Assembly (NCBI GenBank): GCA_963082975.1
Contig: OY720345.1
Span: forward strand, 11,062,491-11,126,490
Direction of reading: 5' to 3'
DNA length: 64,000 nt
From: Labia minor
Taxonomy: Eukaryota > Arthropoda > Insecta > Dermaptera > Spongiphoridae
Of this stretch, positions 46,620 through 58,404 are shown in pieces; the stretch's first letter is position 1; the number at the start of each line of letters is the position of its first letter. Under the pieces are notes generated by a model. The model saw only the letters and a list, made by a program, of their open reading frames with translations, had not been told where the DNA came from and ran no database searches. The position numbers and the translations under genes were made by a program.

Positions 46620-47320
46620 GGTGCTACCCTCCACCTTTCCCAAAATTGCTATTATTATTATTATATATAGAAATTAAATTTGTACGATTAAATCAATAAT
46701 ACAAATAAAAAACAGGTTAATGATGTTTTTTGAATTCAAAAAATATTTTTTAGGAAATTCTCAGCTGTGAATGTAAATTAACACTAATTGTAAATATTTT
46801 CTTGTTCTCTTGTAATTTTAAAATATTTTGAATATAAAATCATCAGAATAAAAAAACCCTTATCTTAGCATCCTAGCATATAATTTTAATTTAAATTAAA
46901 CATTTCTAAAAAGGCATTATTAAAGATTTTTTTCAAAAATGATTTGCTTATATGCAAATTCTTTATAATCTTTTATCATTTTTTATTTTAGTTGGATATA
47001 CGTATTATTATTATTATTATTATTTATTGAATCATTAATTTAATCCCTTTGGAGCTTAACTTTACCTATTATAATATTACAGTAATTTTTGTTGCTTCTG
47101 CTGGATGTTGCATTTTAATCGGATCAAGTATTTCAATCAATAAATTAAAAAAAAGCAATTAACAAATTTATCTTTATTTCGAAATTTAATTTCATTAAAT
47201 ATATAAAAGTTAATTGCACTCATAAATAAATATAATTTTTTTTTTAAATTGTTTATTTCTATATTTTAATTTAATAGAAAATATTATTTTATTATATTAT
47301 CTTAAATATCTTTTTATCTA
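46620..47320. other. AT-rich stretch without recognised genes
   Basis: (ATT)n occurs at 46646-46662 and 47008-47026. Nothing else was seen. Confidence 0.45.
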
Positions 47321-47321
47321 T

Positions 47322-47361
<40 letters not shown>

Positions 47362-47373
47362 ATATATATATAT
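47322..47373. repeat. (TCTA)n and (TA)n microsatellite
   Basis: About nine TCTA/CTAT units followed by TA units, directly against the foldback element at 47374. Confidence 0.9.
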
Positions 47374-48140
47374 GTCGTAGGCAAATGACAATGACAATTA
47401 TTAGGAAAATAGCATTTGCCTAGACAAAAGTGATTTGGCTAAATCTTTGTTGGGAAAATAGTTTTAACTATTATTTCATATCAATTTGACTAGGAAAACA
47501 GCAGGAGAAAGTGAAAAAATACCCAAATGTTATTTATTTTCAAAAAAAGATATAAACAAAATAATTTAGAGAAAAAATATTATTTATTTTCGAATTCTTT
47601 GACAATATTATTAAATATATAATAGTATTTTGATTATAATAAACTATTCTTAAAATTGAATAGATTCAAAATGAATCTTAATTACCTAAGTTAGCACAAC
47701 ACATGCGTTCATTGAGCCATTTCACCAAAATATTTATTTAAAAACAACGAACAAAATATACTTGTTTATTGAGATTGCACTGTGAGAGACAAAGATTTAG
47801 CCAAATGGCTTTTGTCTAGGCCAGTAATTATCAACCTTTTTTTTACCGCGGCACACTTTTAACGGTTTAAAAATTTGGCGGCACACAAAGAAGTGTAAAA
47901 GTACCATATTGAAAAATGTCCCAAAAACGGTTTTTTTTTAAGAACTAAATTTTTAGAAAAAAAAGTTTAAGAGCCTTGTAATCTCGCAGCACACTTTGAA
48001 AATCTCGCGGCACACTAAGGGCCTAAGAATCACTGGTCTAGGCAAATGCTATTTTCCTAGTTAAATTGAAATGAAATAATGGTTGGAGCTATTTGGCCAG
48101 GCAAATGCTTTTTTCCTAAAATTGTCATTTGACTAAGACA
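47374..48140. mobile_element. Foldback element with repeated GCATTTGCCTAG blocks
   Basis: The arms (about 47374-47515 and 48036-48140, the latter continuing at 47770-47821 across an insertion) share TAGGAAAATAGCATTTGCCT, ATTTGGCTAAATCTTTGT and the TTATTTCAT/CAATTTGACTAGG blocks in inverted order. The outer tip is TGTCGTAGGCAAATGACAAT at the left and its imperfect inverse at the right. A 214-bp hAT MITE is inserted in the right arm. No coding sequence. Confidence 0.75.
47822..48035. mobile_element. hAT MITE nested in foldback, 8-bp target duplication
   Basis: Ends CAGTAATTATCAACC and AGAATCACTG. Perfect 8-bp repeats GTCTAGGC lie at 47814-47821 and 48036-48043. Interior has GCGGCACAC repeats on both sides and the ACCATATTGAAAAA motif. 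Confidence 0.9.
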
Positions 48141-48144
48141 TATA

Positions 48145-48564
48145 TATATATAATATTGTAATGAAATAGTTGATAATAATTGGGATGATGAAAATAATCT
48201 CGATGATGATGATAATTTATCACTTCGAGATTATTTTAAGTTTAAATGCCCCGTCAGGGTAGCACATCCCAGGAGTCAAACCAGTGACAGAATTCCCCCA
48301 AATTTAACAATAACTAATCAATCTTAAAATTAAATAAATTACTCCCTTTACAATATACATATATAAATATTTTATGAAAATGTTTTATGTTAATATGATT
48401 AAAATACAATCCAGAGTATAAAATAGGATAGAATGTAGTTGACAGAGAGAAATTGATATTAAATATTAATATAAAAATAAAATTATTATACAATGCTTGA
48501 TAAAAGTTGTATTTTTATATTATTAAGCATAAACAGATAATTTAATAAATGTATTCTTTATTCG
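48145..48564. other. AT-rich stretch without recognised genes
   Basis: Patch 48180-48300 includes (GAT)n and is slightly more complex. Nothing was identified. Confidence 0.4.
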
Positions 48565-48655
48565 TTCAACACGTTCCCGCCGGTATGTACCACCGGTGGC
48601 TCATGTCGCCACATAAAATAAATAGACAAATTATGAAGCCGGCGAGAATGTGTTA
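48565..48655. mobile_element. Tiny piggyBac-like MITE
   Basis: The left end TTCAACACGTTCCCGCCGG and the inverse of the right end (TTAACACATTCTCGCCGG) form about 18-bp TIRs. TTAA at the right and TTCA at the left fit the piggyBac TTAA target with one change. It is only about 91 bp long, with an internal CACCGGTGG hairpin. Confidence 0.6.
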
Positions 48656-48659
48656 ATAC

Positions 48660-49300
48660 ATACCATAAAATAAAATAGACATTGATATTCACGCAAAGTA
48701 ATTTTAGTAAAAAATAAAAGAGTAAAATTAATGAACAAAGAATAGATAAGTTTTAATAATTTCAAAATTATAATACAAAGATTTTATATTTTTAAAATTT
48801 AGATATTTTATATTAAAAATTGAATTTGGAGATTCAATTTTTCTTATATAATTCTTATATTCTCTTCTATTTGTGTCAAAATGACAAAAATTTTAAATCT
48901 CAATATTACTCTTTTATTCACACATTAATTTTCAATTATATGGTATATATTACTTTCAATATGAAAAAAAACACCTTCCTTCAACTTTTTCGTTTCGATA
49001 AGCACACTTCCTTGAATAATTTTCAAGCAATGACCTCAAGGAAATCATCACCGGAAATGACCAATGTTTTTAATTACAAACTATTATTTAAATATATAAT
49101 TGAAATTGAAATTTAAAGGTGTTTTTTTTTAATCTTTTATTATAAAAATGAGTAATTCAACTAGAAAAAGATAAGATAAAATTTAAATAATCAGTGAATG
49201 ATAAGTAAAGTATTGATAATATTTATTGATCATTTGATAATCATTGATCACCAATAAAATAAATATGAAAAATAATTTAAAAGTTATTATTATTATTAGG

Positions 49301-49337
<37 letters not shown>

Positions 49338-49342
49338 ATACA
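48660..49342. other. AT-rich stretch without recognised genes
   Basis: A 98-codon open frame at 48820-49116 looks like low-complexity translation (Asn, Phe, Tyr, Ile, Lys rich) without domain features. (TA)n occurs at 49304-49335. Confidence 0.4.
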
Positions 49343-49350
49343 TTTAAGAT

Positions 49351-49500
49351 CAGGGGTGGGCAAATACTTTTAATTGCTGACCAAAATGAAATTTTCAAAA
49401 TGTCTCCCGGGCCGGAAAACTTTTTCAACGGGCCGGCGGGCCAAATAAAATAAGCAAAAGGGCCGGATCCGGCCCGCGGGCCGGCTTTTGCCTACCCCTG
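49351..49500. mobile_element. hAT MITE of the CAGGGGTGGGCAAA type
   Basis: Ends CAGGGGTGGGCAAATACTTT and CTTTTGCCTACCCCTG. Flanks TTTAAGAT and ATTAAGAT differ by one base. Core GGGCCGGATCCGGCCCGCGG is strongly palindromic. Confidence 0.85.
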
Positions 49501-49504
49501 ATTA

Positions 49505-50772
49505 AGATATTACTCTATAATTCTTCCAAAAAGAAAGAAAAGAAAAATTCGATTCGAAATTTTTCATTAGTATTTATTTACAGAAATTGTTCCTCTCTGA
49601 ATTGATATTCCTCATAAAGATCTAAAAACAAAAAAAAAAAAATTAAAACACCTTTTAAAATTACCATCTCTATATTTTAATTGTTAATCTGCTTCAGATA
49701 TTATTAGATAGGGTAGATATTTAATTCATTCTCAATTATTATAATTATTTTGTGTTATTTCTCTATTTGTATTATCCTTAAACCAATATATGTAGAAAAA
49801 TTTAAAACTGATTTTTGTCTATTCCTAATGAATAATAGTTTACAAGAATTTCTATATTGTAATTTAATAATATTATTTAGAAGTAAATAGTACCAGAATC
49901 AGTGCGAAAGTGACAAATACCTCAGATGCAACAGTCTGTAAACAATCACGTGAAAAAATTTGTTACCTCTTTCTTTGTTTCTATGATCTATGATACTTTC
50001 TCTAAAATATTTACGTGTAAAATAAGAAAAAAAATGTTTTTATGTAATCTTATTTAATCTTATTTAAAATATTGAAAAAAGTATTTTTATATATTAAATT
50101 AAATTTTTTATTTTTTAATGATTATACCCCATTAATCTAAACTACATAACAATAAAAAGAAAGAAAAAATACATAATCAATATATGGATAAACTAATATT
50201 TTTGCAACAATTTTTAAAGTTAATTCTTAAAAAAAAAAAAAAAAAATTGCAAATAAAATGAGAGAATTTTAATTTGTTAAATTTTCGCTCTGATAATAAT
50301 TTAAATAGTAACTCAAGTCGTTAAAATTTCAAAAAAATTATTAAAAATCATTATCAATGGATTTATATAAAATTTATTTCTATTAATAATTTTTTTTTAT
50401 GAATTCTTCAAATATAAATACTTAAAATTATGAAATATATTAATATTTTATTTTATTAAAAAAAAAAATATAAACTTTTTTCATATAAGTATATAACATT
50501 TTTTTTCAGATGTATGTTTAAACATTCTTCATAACATTTTTAATTGAATTTAATAAAAATTAATACTAATATAATAATAATTTGATACATTATTAGTTAT
50601 ATTCACAACTGATATGAAATTGTAAAATATTTTAATAAAATTTTTTATTAATGTTATTTAAATAAGGCTTGTGAAGAAGATAATTCAAAATAATTTACAT
50701 ATTATAAATATTGTTTTATCATCTTAGACTGTACTTTCAATCTCTTGGTCTTTATATTAATATAATATAACT
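49505..50772. other. AT-rich stretch without recognised genes
   Basis: Poly-A occurs at 50229-50245. No exon or repeat family was recognised. Confidence 0.45.
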
Positions 50773-50780
50773 ATTTAGAA

Positions 50781-51144
50781 TAGCGTTTCTCAACCTTTTT
50801 GGACCAAACGCTCGCTTCGTAAGGCCGGCTTCATAATTCGCCCCCCCCCCCCCCTATAAATTTTAACAGATAAAAATTGCATGATAATAACTAATATAAG
50901 GTAGGTACACTTGGTGATACTTAGAGCCATATTGAAAAATCGAGTTTCAAAACCTGATCCCAAAATCATCTTACCTTTTTTTTTTAGAACCATATTGAAA
51001 AAAAGTGGAAATGTTTAAAAGCCTGATCACAACATTATCTTACCTTTTTTTAGAGTTAAAAATGATTTCGCCCCCCAAAAATAACTATCGCCTCCCAAAA
51101 GTACATAGTCAAATAATCGCTATCGCCCAGGTTGAGAATCACTA
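50781..51144. mobile_element. hAT MITE with 8-bp target duplication
   Basis: Ends TAGCGTTTCTCAACCTTTTT and CCCAGGTTGAGAATCACTA. Perfect repeats ATTTAGAA lie at 50773-50780 and 51145-51152. The interior has a C run (50840-50855) and CTTACCTTTTTTTT leading into AGAACCATATTGAAAAA, partly duplicated. Confidence 0.9.
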
Positions 51145-51152
51145 ATTTAGAA

Positions 51153-51617
51153 TATTTATTGAGTTGTGTTAGTTTTTTTGTTAAAAATTATTCACTAATA
51201 TGTTACTTATTTATTTAATAATATTACACGATTATTAGGTATAATACTAATTGTAATAAAAAGAAGATTAATAATTATTTGAAAATCCAGAATAAATTTC
51301 TATAAAAATGATTCTAATTTTTAATAATTAAATTTTTGAAAGTATATTTATAAGAATTCTTCTATAGAATCTTATAATGCATTTACTAGTACCTATGATA
51401 TTTGATATAATAATCTTGTTGAATTAATATTTGCTTTGTTTAAATGGAATTATGTCGTTTGAATTCATTCATATTGAACTTTACTAATTGTGATTCTTGC
51501 TAATAAATTTAAATATTTAATTATTAAATAAGAGTAATTAGAATACATTAGTAATTAATATAATAGAGAATGACTAAATTCTAATAAAATCAATAAAAAT
51601 ATACAAATACAAACATA
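51153..51617. other. AT-rich stretch without recognised genes
   Basis: Nothing recognised apart from homopolymer runs. Confidence 0.4.
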
Positions 51618-51619
51618 TA

Positions 51620-52668
51620 TGAGGTGTGTCTAAAAAGTTCGGTGAATAGTATGATAAAAACATAATAAATTTAAGTAAAAATAAATATTTTTAAAAAACA
51701 CACTTTACTTAAAATTGCACTAAAAAGTAAAAAATAAAATCACTGTAAAGTGTGTGCACCCAATAGTGGAAACAAATGTTTTACGGTGTTATTATAATTG
51801 GAGCGCACACACTTTACAGTGATTTTATTTTTTACTTTTTAGTGCAATTTTAAGTAAAGTGTGTTTTTTAAAAAGATTTATTTTTACTTAAATTTATTTT
51901 ATACTTTTTAGTCGTGTTCAGCGTCTGTAGAACTGCTATCGCCATCTATGATTGAAATAGTGAACTATTCCATATTCCGCATATAAAAGTTTAGTTAATT
52001 AATTACCACTAATAGATAAATAATTCAGTGGATTTTTCAATTGATTCGTGTATTATTAGCAGGAGCAAGCGCGTATGCAAAATTTCAAGTTGATTGAATG
52101 ACGGGAAGTTGTTGAAATATCGATTATAAAATGCCGCGGACAAACAACACACGGACAACCCGACAGTGTGAGTTAAGTAAAGTGTATTAAAAAGAGAATG
52201 TTAATTGTAAATACCTTTATTAACCTTCAAAATACTCTCCACTAGCCACAACACAATTCTTACAACGTTCGTATAACGCTTGAAAACTGTTGAAGAAGTC
52301 TTGATGTGGAATCGTTCTCAGAATAGCCGTTACAACGTTCCGACCGGCAATCCACAAGCAGGATACCAGAAAACACTGAACGAATGAGAGAGATGCTAAC
52401 AAAAGATCGGCGATTGACTCTGCCACTAATAGCCGAAGAATTGGGTATTAGCAAGGACACAGTAAGTAGTGTTTTCTGGTGTCCTCCTTGTGGATTTCCG
52501 GCCTGTGACGGCGAGAACGATTCCATATCAAGACTTCTCCAACAGTTTTCAAGCGTTAAACGAACTTTGTCAGAAGTGTATTTTGAAGGTTAATAAAAGT
52601 ATTTACAATTAACATTCTCTTTTTATATTTTTATCATACAATTCACCGAAATTTTTAGACACACCTCG
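51620..52668. mobile_element. Rearranged mariner element with inverted C-terminal duplication
   Basis: TIRs GAGGTGTGTCTAAAAAGTTC and its inverse, flanked by TA. The plus strand has an N-terminal helix-turn-helix piece (LTLPLIAEELGISKDTV, 52410-52462) followed by a decayed C-terminus ending EVYFEG near 52590. The minus strand has a better C-terminus (52220-52381, ending CVVASGEYFEG). The two C-terminal blocks are about 75-80% similar and inverted relative to each other. A family F element occupies 51667-52190 in the left half. Confidence 0.8.
51667..52190. mobile_element. Family F element, copy 1 (hairpin-containing)
   Basis: The left part is an inverted repeat with arms of about 92 bp (51669-51760 and 51806-51898) containing ACACACTTTACTTAAAATTG. 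The right part is a 290-bp unique body (AACTGCTATCGCCATCTATG, AGGAGCAAGCGCGTATGCAA), ending GTTAAGTAAAGTGTATTAA, which inversely repeats part of the arm. It is inserted in the mariner. The second copy is at 63150. Confidence 0.75.
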
Positions 52669-52670
52669 TA

Positions 52671-52796
52671 TGTTTATTATCTAGATATAGGTGATCATAT
52701 ATATATATATATCAAACATAATAATAATAAAATTACTAATATAATTGATAACATTGATTGAAATGATATTCTAATTTGAATTGATATATACACACA

Positions 52797-52828
<32 letters not shown>

Positions 52829-53348
52829 TTATAATAAAGAATTAAATTAAGCATATTTTAATAGTGGAATGAGCAAGAGAGAGAGAGAGAGAAAGAGTGA
52901 TGTGATTAATTTTCATTAAAATCTATTATAATATTTAATATAATATATAAATGATGAATATATCTATTTATAATTTATCTCATTTAATTGCTATGAATAA
53001 TGATTATTATAAAATTATATGTATTCTCATTTTCCATAAAACCATACCTTCTTTATGTATAATATGTATAACACAATATATCAACATAGATTATAAATTG
53101 TTTTTTCGTTTTTTCTATTTAATATTTAATTTATGATTCAAAAATATTTTAATATTAATTGCACGTTCGTTCAACATGACAATAATTTAACAAAATCCAA
53201 AAAGTAATTTACTTTATAACTTGTAATAAATCGTATATGATGGATATAATAAAAAAATAAATAAATTATTTTACTAAAGTGTACTTTTTGTTTGCGAGGA
53301 AGAAAAAACAAACAATTTTAATTGTCCAGAATTAACATTTTTTTACAA
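52671..53348. other. AT-rich stretch with microsatellites
   Basis: (TA)n occurs at 52698-52712, (CT)n(TA)n at 52795-52830 and (GA)n at 52875-52895. No gene was recognised. Confidence 0.5.
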
Positions 53349-53356
53349 TTCTATTA

Positions 53357-53734
53357 CACTGATTCTCAACCACTGTGCCGCGGCGCTTTTTGTGTGCCGC
53401 GAGATTTTCAAAATGTGCCGCCAAATTTTATAAATGTAAAGTTCGAATTTAGAAAAAGTACTTATTTATTTTATATATATGTAAAACAAAGGTAAAATGT
53501 TTTTGCGATCAGGCTCTGAAACATTTTCGATTTTTCAATATGGCTCTAGTTAAATTATTTCAGAAATGTGCCCAACTATTGAAAAAGGTTTCCGACCCCT
53601 GATTATTATTATAAACTATTACACAGTCTATTATATGTACGTAAATAACTTTTACATTTATCTTTTTTTTTTGTGACGCCAAATTTTTAAACCGTTAAAA
53701 GTGTGCCGCGGTAAAAAAAGATTGAGAATCACTG
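53357..53734. mobile_element. hAT MITE with near-perfect 8-bp target duplication
   Basis: Ends CACTGATTCTCAACCACTG and AAGATTGAGAATCACTG. Flanks TTCTATTA and TTCTAGTA differ by one base. Interior GTGCCGCG and CGCGGCAC blocks near the two ends and TTTCAATATGGCTCT. Confidence 0.85.
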
Positions 53735-53742
53735 TTCTAGTA

Positions 53743-54600
53743 GTTTTAGTATTTATAACTAGTAAAATAAATTAAAAATTAAAATTTTTTTTTAAATTAA
53801 ATTGATTATTTAAATATTTAAAAATATCTGTAAGTTTGTGAATAATTAGTATTTATAATTTAGAAATAAAATAAATAATCAAAAGTGTTTTTAAAGTTGA
53901 AAGAATCATTTCATCATTTGAAAATAAATCTCTTTTTATTGTGATCAGTGATCACTTGGGAGACAAACATTTAATCATGTTCATTAACACATTAAATGTT
54001 CTATTTTATAAATTTAAATTATTTTTAAATGGCCTAGTCAATGAATAATAGCATTGTTTCTTGTTGGTGAAATCAAAATCACACGCAATTTTCAATTTTC
54101 ACGGCATTTAAGTCAAGTTCAAAGCAACGACACCATTCTTTTCCACTTCATGTGAGTAAATTCAATTGAATAATTAACAACCACTTTTACCAGAGAATGA
54201 TAATGATAATACATCATATGTAAATAATAGTGAAAACAATCGTTCACTTGTCGCATTGGTTTACTACCTGTACAATTAATAGAGAAAGTAAAAAAAAATA
54301 AATAAATAAATAAAACAACACAATGATACTTGTGTGAAATTTACAATTAAATATTTTCACGTAACTCAATTATTTTACTATAAACTAATATATACTAGTA
54401 TTTCTTTTATTAAATATAGTAAAAAAGGAAGTCTATATAAATAATAATAATTTCTTTTGTGAAATATAATTTAATTAATTTTCATATACTTACATATTAA
54501 ACTCTGTATTGTATTTTTGCCAGTATTTAATAAAACATATCTGAAATAATTTGATAATAAATTCTATAATATTGTTAATAAAATAATAATAATAATAATA
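53743..54600. other. AT-rich stretch without recognised genes
   Basis: (AATA)n occurs at 54296-54314 and (AAT)n at 54580-54603. Nothing was identified. Confidence 0.45.
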
Positions 54601-54850
54601 ATAATTTCTCCATTAAACCTATCAAAAAAAAAAACAAAAAACAACCAGACAGCCCTGATAAAGGAGCGAGATCCAAGGCGAGAGAAAATGCTACACGGGA
54701 AGTTTCTCAACCTGATCGACGATCCTAATCTAGACAAAGTAACTTCTCTACAATGGATTAACGATAGATTATTATATATAAACTGAGGGATTCCTGATGG
54801 CAATCCAAAACCGAGTCATAAGAACCAGAAACTATGAGAGGCATATCTTA

Positions 54851-55500
54851 ATAAGTTGACCTGTGGCCAGGTCCGAACCGACCGACGGTTTGAAATAAAT
54901 TAATTTCCAGCTACAGAAACAATTTCAAATAATTTTAATATATCTATTAATGTAATAAAAAACAGATATGGAAACATAAATAATAAATATAAACATTTTT
55001 AATTGTATTTTATTTATAATATATATGCAAGACCAGGCTGTGACGTCATGAATGGCTAGATGACGTCCTATAATTTTAAATCCAATAAATATGATTTTTC
55101 TCGAGGATAAAACCAATACAAAGTGCATGATTCGTGGTGATATATAAAAAAATCTCCTTTGGTGTGAAAATAACCCTTTCCTTCCTATCGTCGATCGCTA
55201 ATACTACCACTTCCGGTTTCCGGAATTGCACCAAAAGTTGATCAATTCATCCCACTGATGCATTAAGTAAATATACCAAATTTCATCAAAATCGGTTGAG
55301 CCGTTCAGGCTGTACACATCTATACGGACGGACAGACGGACAGACGGACGGACAGACGGACAGACGGACGGACAGACATCATGCTAAAAATACTTTTTTC
55401 TGTTTAGAAAATGCATGATTCGTGGAGATATGTAAAAATCTCCACATGTGAAATTTGGTGTGAAAACAATACCTCCCTTACTATCGTCGGTCGGTAAAAA
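54851..55500 (-). mobile_element. Helentron-like element, family C, inside the R2-like relic
   Basis: Complete ends as in the 16867 copy (ATAAGTTGACCTGTGGCCAG at left; CGTCGGTCGGTAAAAA at right, plus strand). The CRE octamer is intact at 55041-55048; the second is mutated (TGACGTCC). The (GGACAGAC)n tract (55327-55375) is the longest among the C copies. Confidence 0.82.
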
Positions 55501-55932
55501 TGAATGTGGACGATAGGTGTCGAAAATGTGGTAAACCGGGTGAATCTATTGAACATATCATGGCAGACTGCCCAGAAATGGCCACAACGGCATATCTAGG
55601 TAGACATAACCAACTTGCCAAACTAATCCATCAGCAGCTATGGTTCAAATATAAATTACTGGACATTAAAACAACACCCCCCTATTACAAATACGACCCC
55701 CAACCAGTCTTAGAAAATAAAGACTATACTGAGACCGCCCAGTTCTAACGGACAAATCAATTGATTTTAACTGACCAGACAATCTTCTAATAAACAGAAC
55801 ATCTAAAACAGCTAAAATAATCGAAAACGAAAACGAAACACAACGAAAATACGAAAAACTTGCTAAGGAAATAAATAAGATCTGGAAACTGGAAAGTGTT
55901 AAAAACTACCCTATAGTGATATCCGCGTAAGG

Positions 55933-56202
55933 CAGTGGTTTCCAACCTAATTGTACCGGCGCCCCCCATTTTCTAAAAAAAATTTTTGCGCCCACTTACA
56001 CATTTCTGAAATAATATAACAACATGAAACAGAGGGGTGGTCCATGGTAAAAAGTCATCTGACTTTTTTTTTTTTTAGAACCATACTGAAAAAAAATCGA
56101 AAATTTTCAAAAGTTTACGGGCACTTGAATTTCTTTCGCGCCCTCCTTGCAACAGTCTCGCGCCCCTCAAGGGAGGCGCGCCCCACAGGTTGGAAACCGC
56201 TG
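55933..56202. mobile_element. hAT MITE with 8-bp target duplication inside the R2-like relic
   Basis: Ends CAGTGGTTTCCAACCTAA and CAGGTTGGAAACCGCTG. Perfect repeats GCGTAAGG lie at 55925-55932 and 56203-56210. Removing it restores the R2-like downstream frame. Interior has TTTTTTTTTTTTAGAACCAT then ACTGAAAAA. Confidence 0.95.
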
Positions 56203-56429
56203 GCGTAAGGCGTTGTCTCCAAAAATATAATGAACAGAGAGGCGAGTAACTTTCAATACCAAACATCTTGATAAGAGCAGGCCAAAAGAAGTGCCACATT
56301 GTGAGAAAATGCCTCAACAAATAAATTTTAACTGTCCGTCATACGGGTCAGGATGAACTTCCTTTTCGTATCGACCGAGCCTAATCCCACTCCATCTATG
56401 GGATAGGTGAAAGTTTTATAAAATTTTAA

Positions 56430-56561
56430 GTACTATCTTGAATTTATTTATATGAATTTCATTTTATAATATTTTTTATTTATATATTTTTTGATTTCAA
56501 TATCTTAAATGAATTTCAATAATATTATTATTTTATTAATTGTAAATTATAAAAGTAATAT

Positions 56562-56626
<65 letters not shown>

Positions 56627-56677
56627 TACATTTTATTAATGTCGTTTACTTTAAAAAATTTAAATTTAAATATATTA

Positions 56678-56717
<40 letters not shown>

Positions 56718-57575
56718 ACTGTTATTTTTTTTTAATATAAATAAGAATCCTTTAATTGATTCTTATTTCTCCAGGATTGGAGAAGCAGTCCAATTTCTGT
56801 CCAGCAAGTGATAAGATGACAGGATGAAAAAATCATGTTTTTTCAGTTATCTATGTTCGGGTCTTACTGACGTTAAACATGAATAAACTTACAATGAATA
56901 ATAATCATTAATTTGTAAATATTTAAACTTATAGATAACTGTAAGTACATGTATAATTTGTAAATGTACATAAAACCTCATAACGGGAGGAATGGAATAA
57001 ATAAATAAATAAATAGAATGTGTTTTCTTATTTATTTATAATTAATTGCTTTTTCCTATTAAAATTATGTTTTCATTTTTTAAAAGTTATTATTTAAACA
57101 TTTTTTTTTTGTTTTATTTATTTTTTTTTTAATTAATACGTTAAGATAAATTTATATTAAATGGTGCAAGACATAGAATAATTAATTTTCATTAATATCT
57201 ATTTTATCTAAAATGTATTATAAACGAAATTAAACACAAAATAATTTCTGGTCAATTTATTATACACTTAACTAAATTGAAAATTATTAAGAAAGTAAAT
57301 GTAAAATAAGAGGAAGGATGGGATAAATTTATTGTCAAATTATGTTTTTTTTAATGTTATTTTATTCTAGTCTATAATAACTAATACATTATGTAAGTAT
57401 TCTTGTAAATATGTATTTTAATATATAAAATTTTAATATATAAATTCACAACACAGATACTAGTTAAACATAATTTTTAATTCATATGATTTTCATAGAA
57501 CATGGCTACATAATTACTTTTGCGGAAAATTTGAAATTATAATAAATTATCTAAATACAAGGGGGGATTTTTATT
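56430..57575. other. AT-rich stretch with (TC)n(TA)n microsatellites
   Basis: (TC)n(TA)n occurs at 56566-56624 and (TA)n at 56684-56715. A more complex patch (56755-56880) has no assigned family. Confidence 0.45.
56566..56716. repeat. (TC)n(TA)n and (TA)n microsatellites
   Basis: A (TC)n(TA)n tract at 56566-56624 and a separate TA tract at 56684-56715. Confidence 0.9.
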
Positions 57576-57583
57576 ATCTACAT

Positions 57584-57898
57584 CATAGGTTCCTAAAGTG
57601 GTCTATATGGACCCCCGGGGTCTATTTTAACCTCCAGGGGGTCCACGGCAGCGAATATCAAATTTGGGGGGGGGGGGTCCACGGGGTCCACGTCTTTTCC
57701 GACATGGATTTTTTGAATATGTCTCTAAAAAAAACCGTGTTTTCCGACATTGGTTATGACACATTTTTTTATTTTTTCCAATATGTCTCTAAAAAAAGGT
57801 AAATCGTTTATAAAAAATCAAAATCAATTTAGGGGGTTTACCCAAAACCGAAAAACATGCCAAGGGGTTCACGACAAAAAAAAGTTTGCGAACCTATG
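57584..57898. mobile_element. hAT-like MITE with 8-bp target duplication
   Basis: Ends CATAGGTTCCTAAAG and TTTGCGAACCTATG. Perfect repeats ATCTACAT lie at 57576-57583 and 57899-57906. Interior has GGGGTCCACGG blocks, a G run (57666-57677) and CAATATGTCTCTAAAAAAAG. Confidence 0.92.
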
Positions 57899-57906
57899 AT
57901 CTACAT

Positions 57907-58402
57907 CTCTTCTATTATTCTTTATTTGACTACAACTTTACTAATTATATAATATAGGCTGATTTTATCAATTATCTATTTAAAAAGTAAATTTGAAAAT
58001 TAATTTTAATTACTAAATTCAATTAAGTCTAGTCTAGTATATTTTCAATTATTATACATGAAAGTATTATATATATTTTTTAAATTGTTTTATTAACCCG
58101 CTGATGTATATGAAAGGATAGTATCAAGAAAAATCAAATAAACTTGAATGATATGCATACATAATCGACAAAATATTATTTACCTATATACATATATACA
58201 ATAGTAAGAGTATTATATTTATATTTTTTCAAATCATTTTAATTTCATTCAAAAAAAAAAAAAATTCAAAAGCATTGATTCAAAATTATTAATAAAGACT
58301 TCATCCTTTTTCCGGATAATTATCCACATCTACTAGATACTCTCACTTGACTATACCAATTTTATAGATAGATTATCATATACCATATAATTAAAACTTA
58401 TA
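57907..58402. other. AT-rich stretch without recognised genes
   Basis: Poly-A at 58252-58264. Nothing else was recognised. Confidence 0.4.
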
Positions 58403-58404
58403 TA

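Larger units (their letters stand above)
54640..56420 (+). mobile_element. R2-like non-LTR retrotransposon relic, 3' part, twice interrupted
   Basis: Plus-strand frames give the C-terminal region of an R2/R4-type polyprotein. TEGFLMAIQNRVIRTRNYER can be read upstream (one stop near 54783). After a family C insertion comes DDRCRKCGKPGESIEHIMAD plus C, a CCHC zinc-knuckle, then YLGRHNQLAKLIHQQL. Next are PPYYKYDP and VLEN, then NPIV-type endonuclease-end residues (KIWKLE, PIVIS). A hAT MITE interrupts it (55933-56202), after which GVVSKNIMNREASNFQYQTS continues the frame. Stops make it inactive. The 3' end near 56400 has TCCATCTATGGGATAGGTG. Confidence 0.82.

Noticed and set aside
48820-49116. 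98-codon open frame
   Set aside because: Low-complexity AT-rich translation with no domain, splice or conservation evidence.
51393-51420. Minus-strand KYHR-like end followed by GTACTA that could precede AARDG
   Set aside because: No ATG in frame before an upstream stop and a weak donor.
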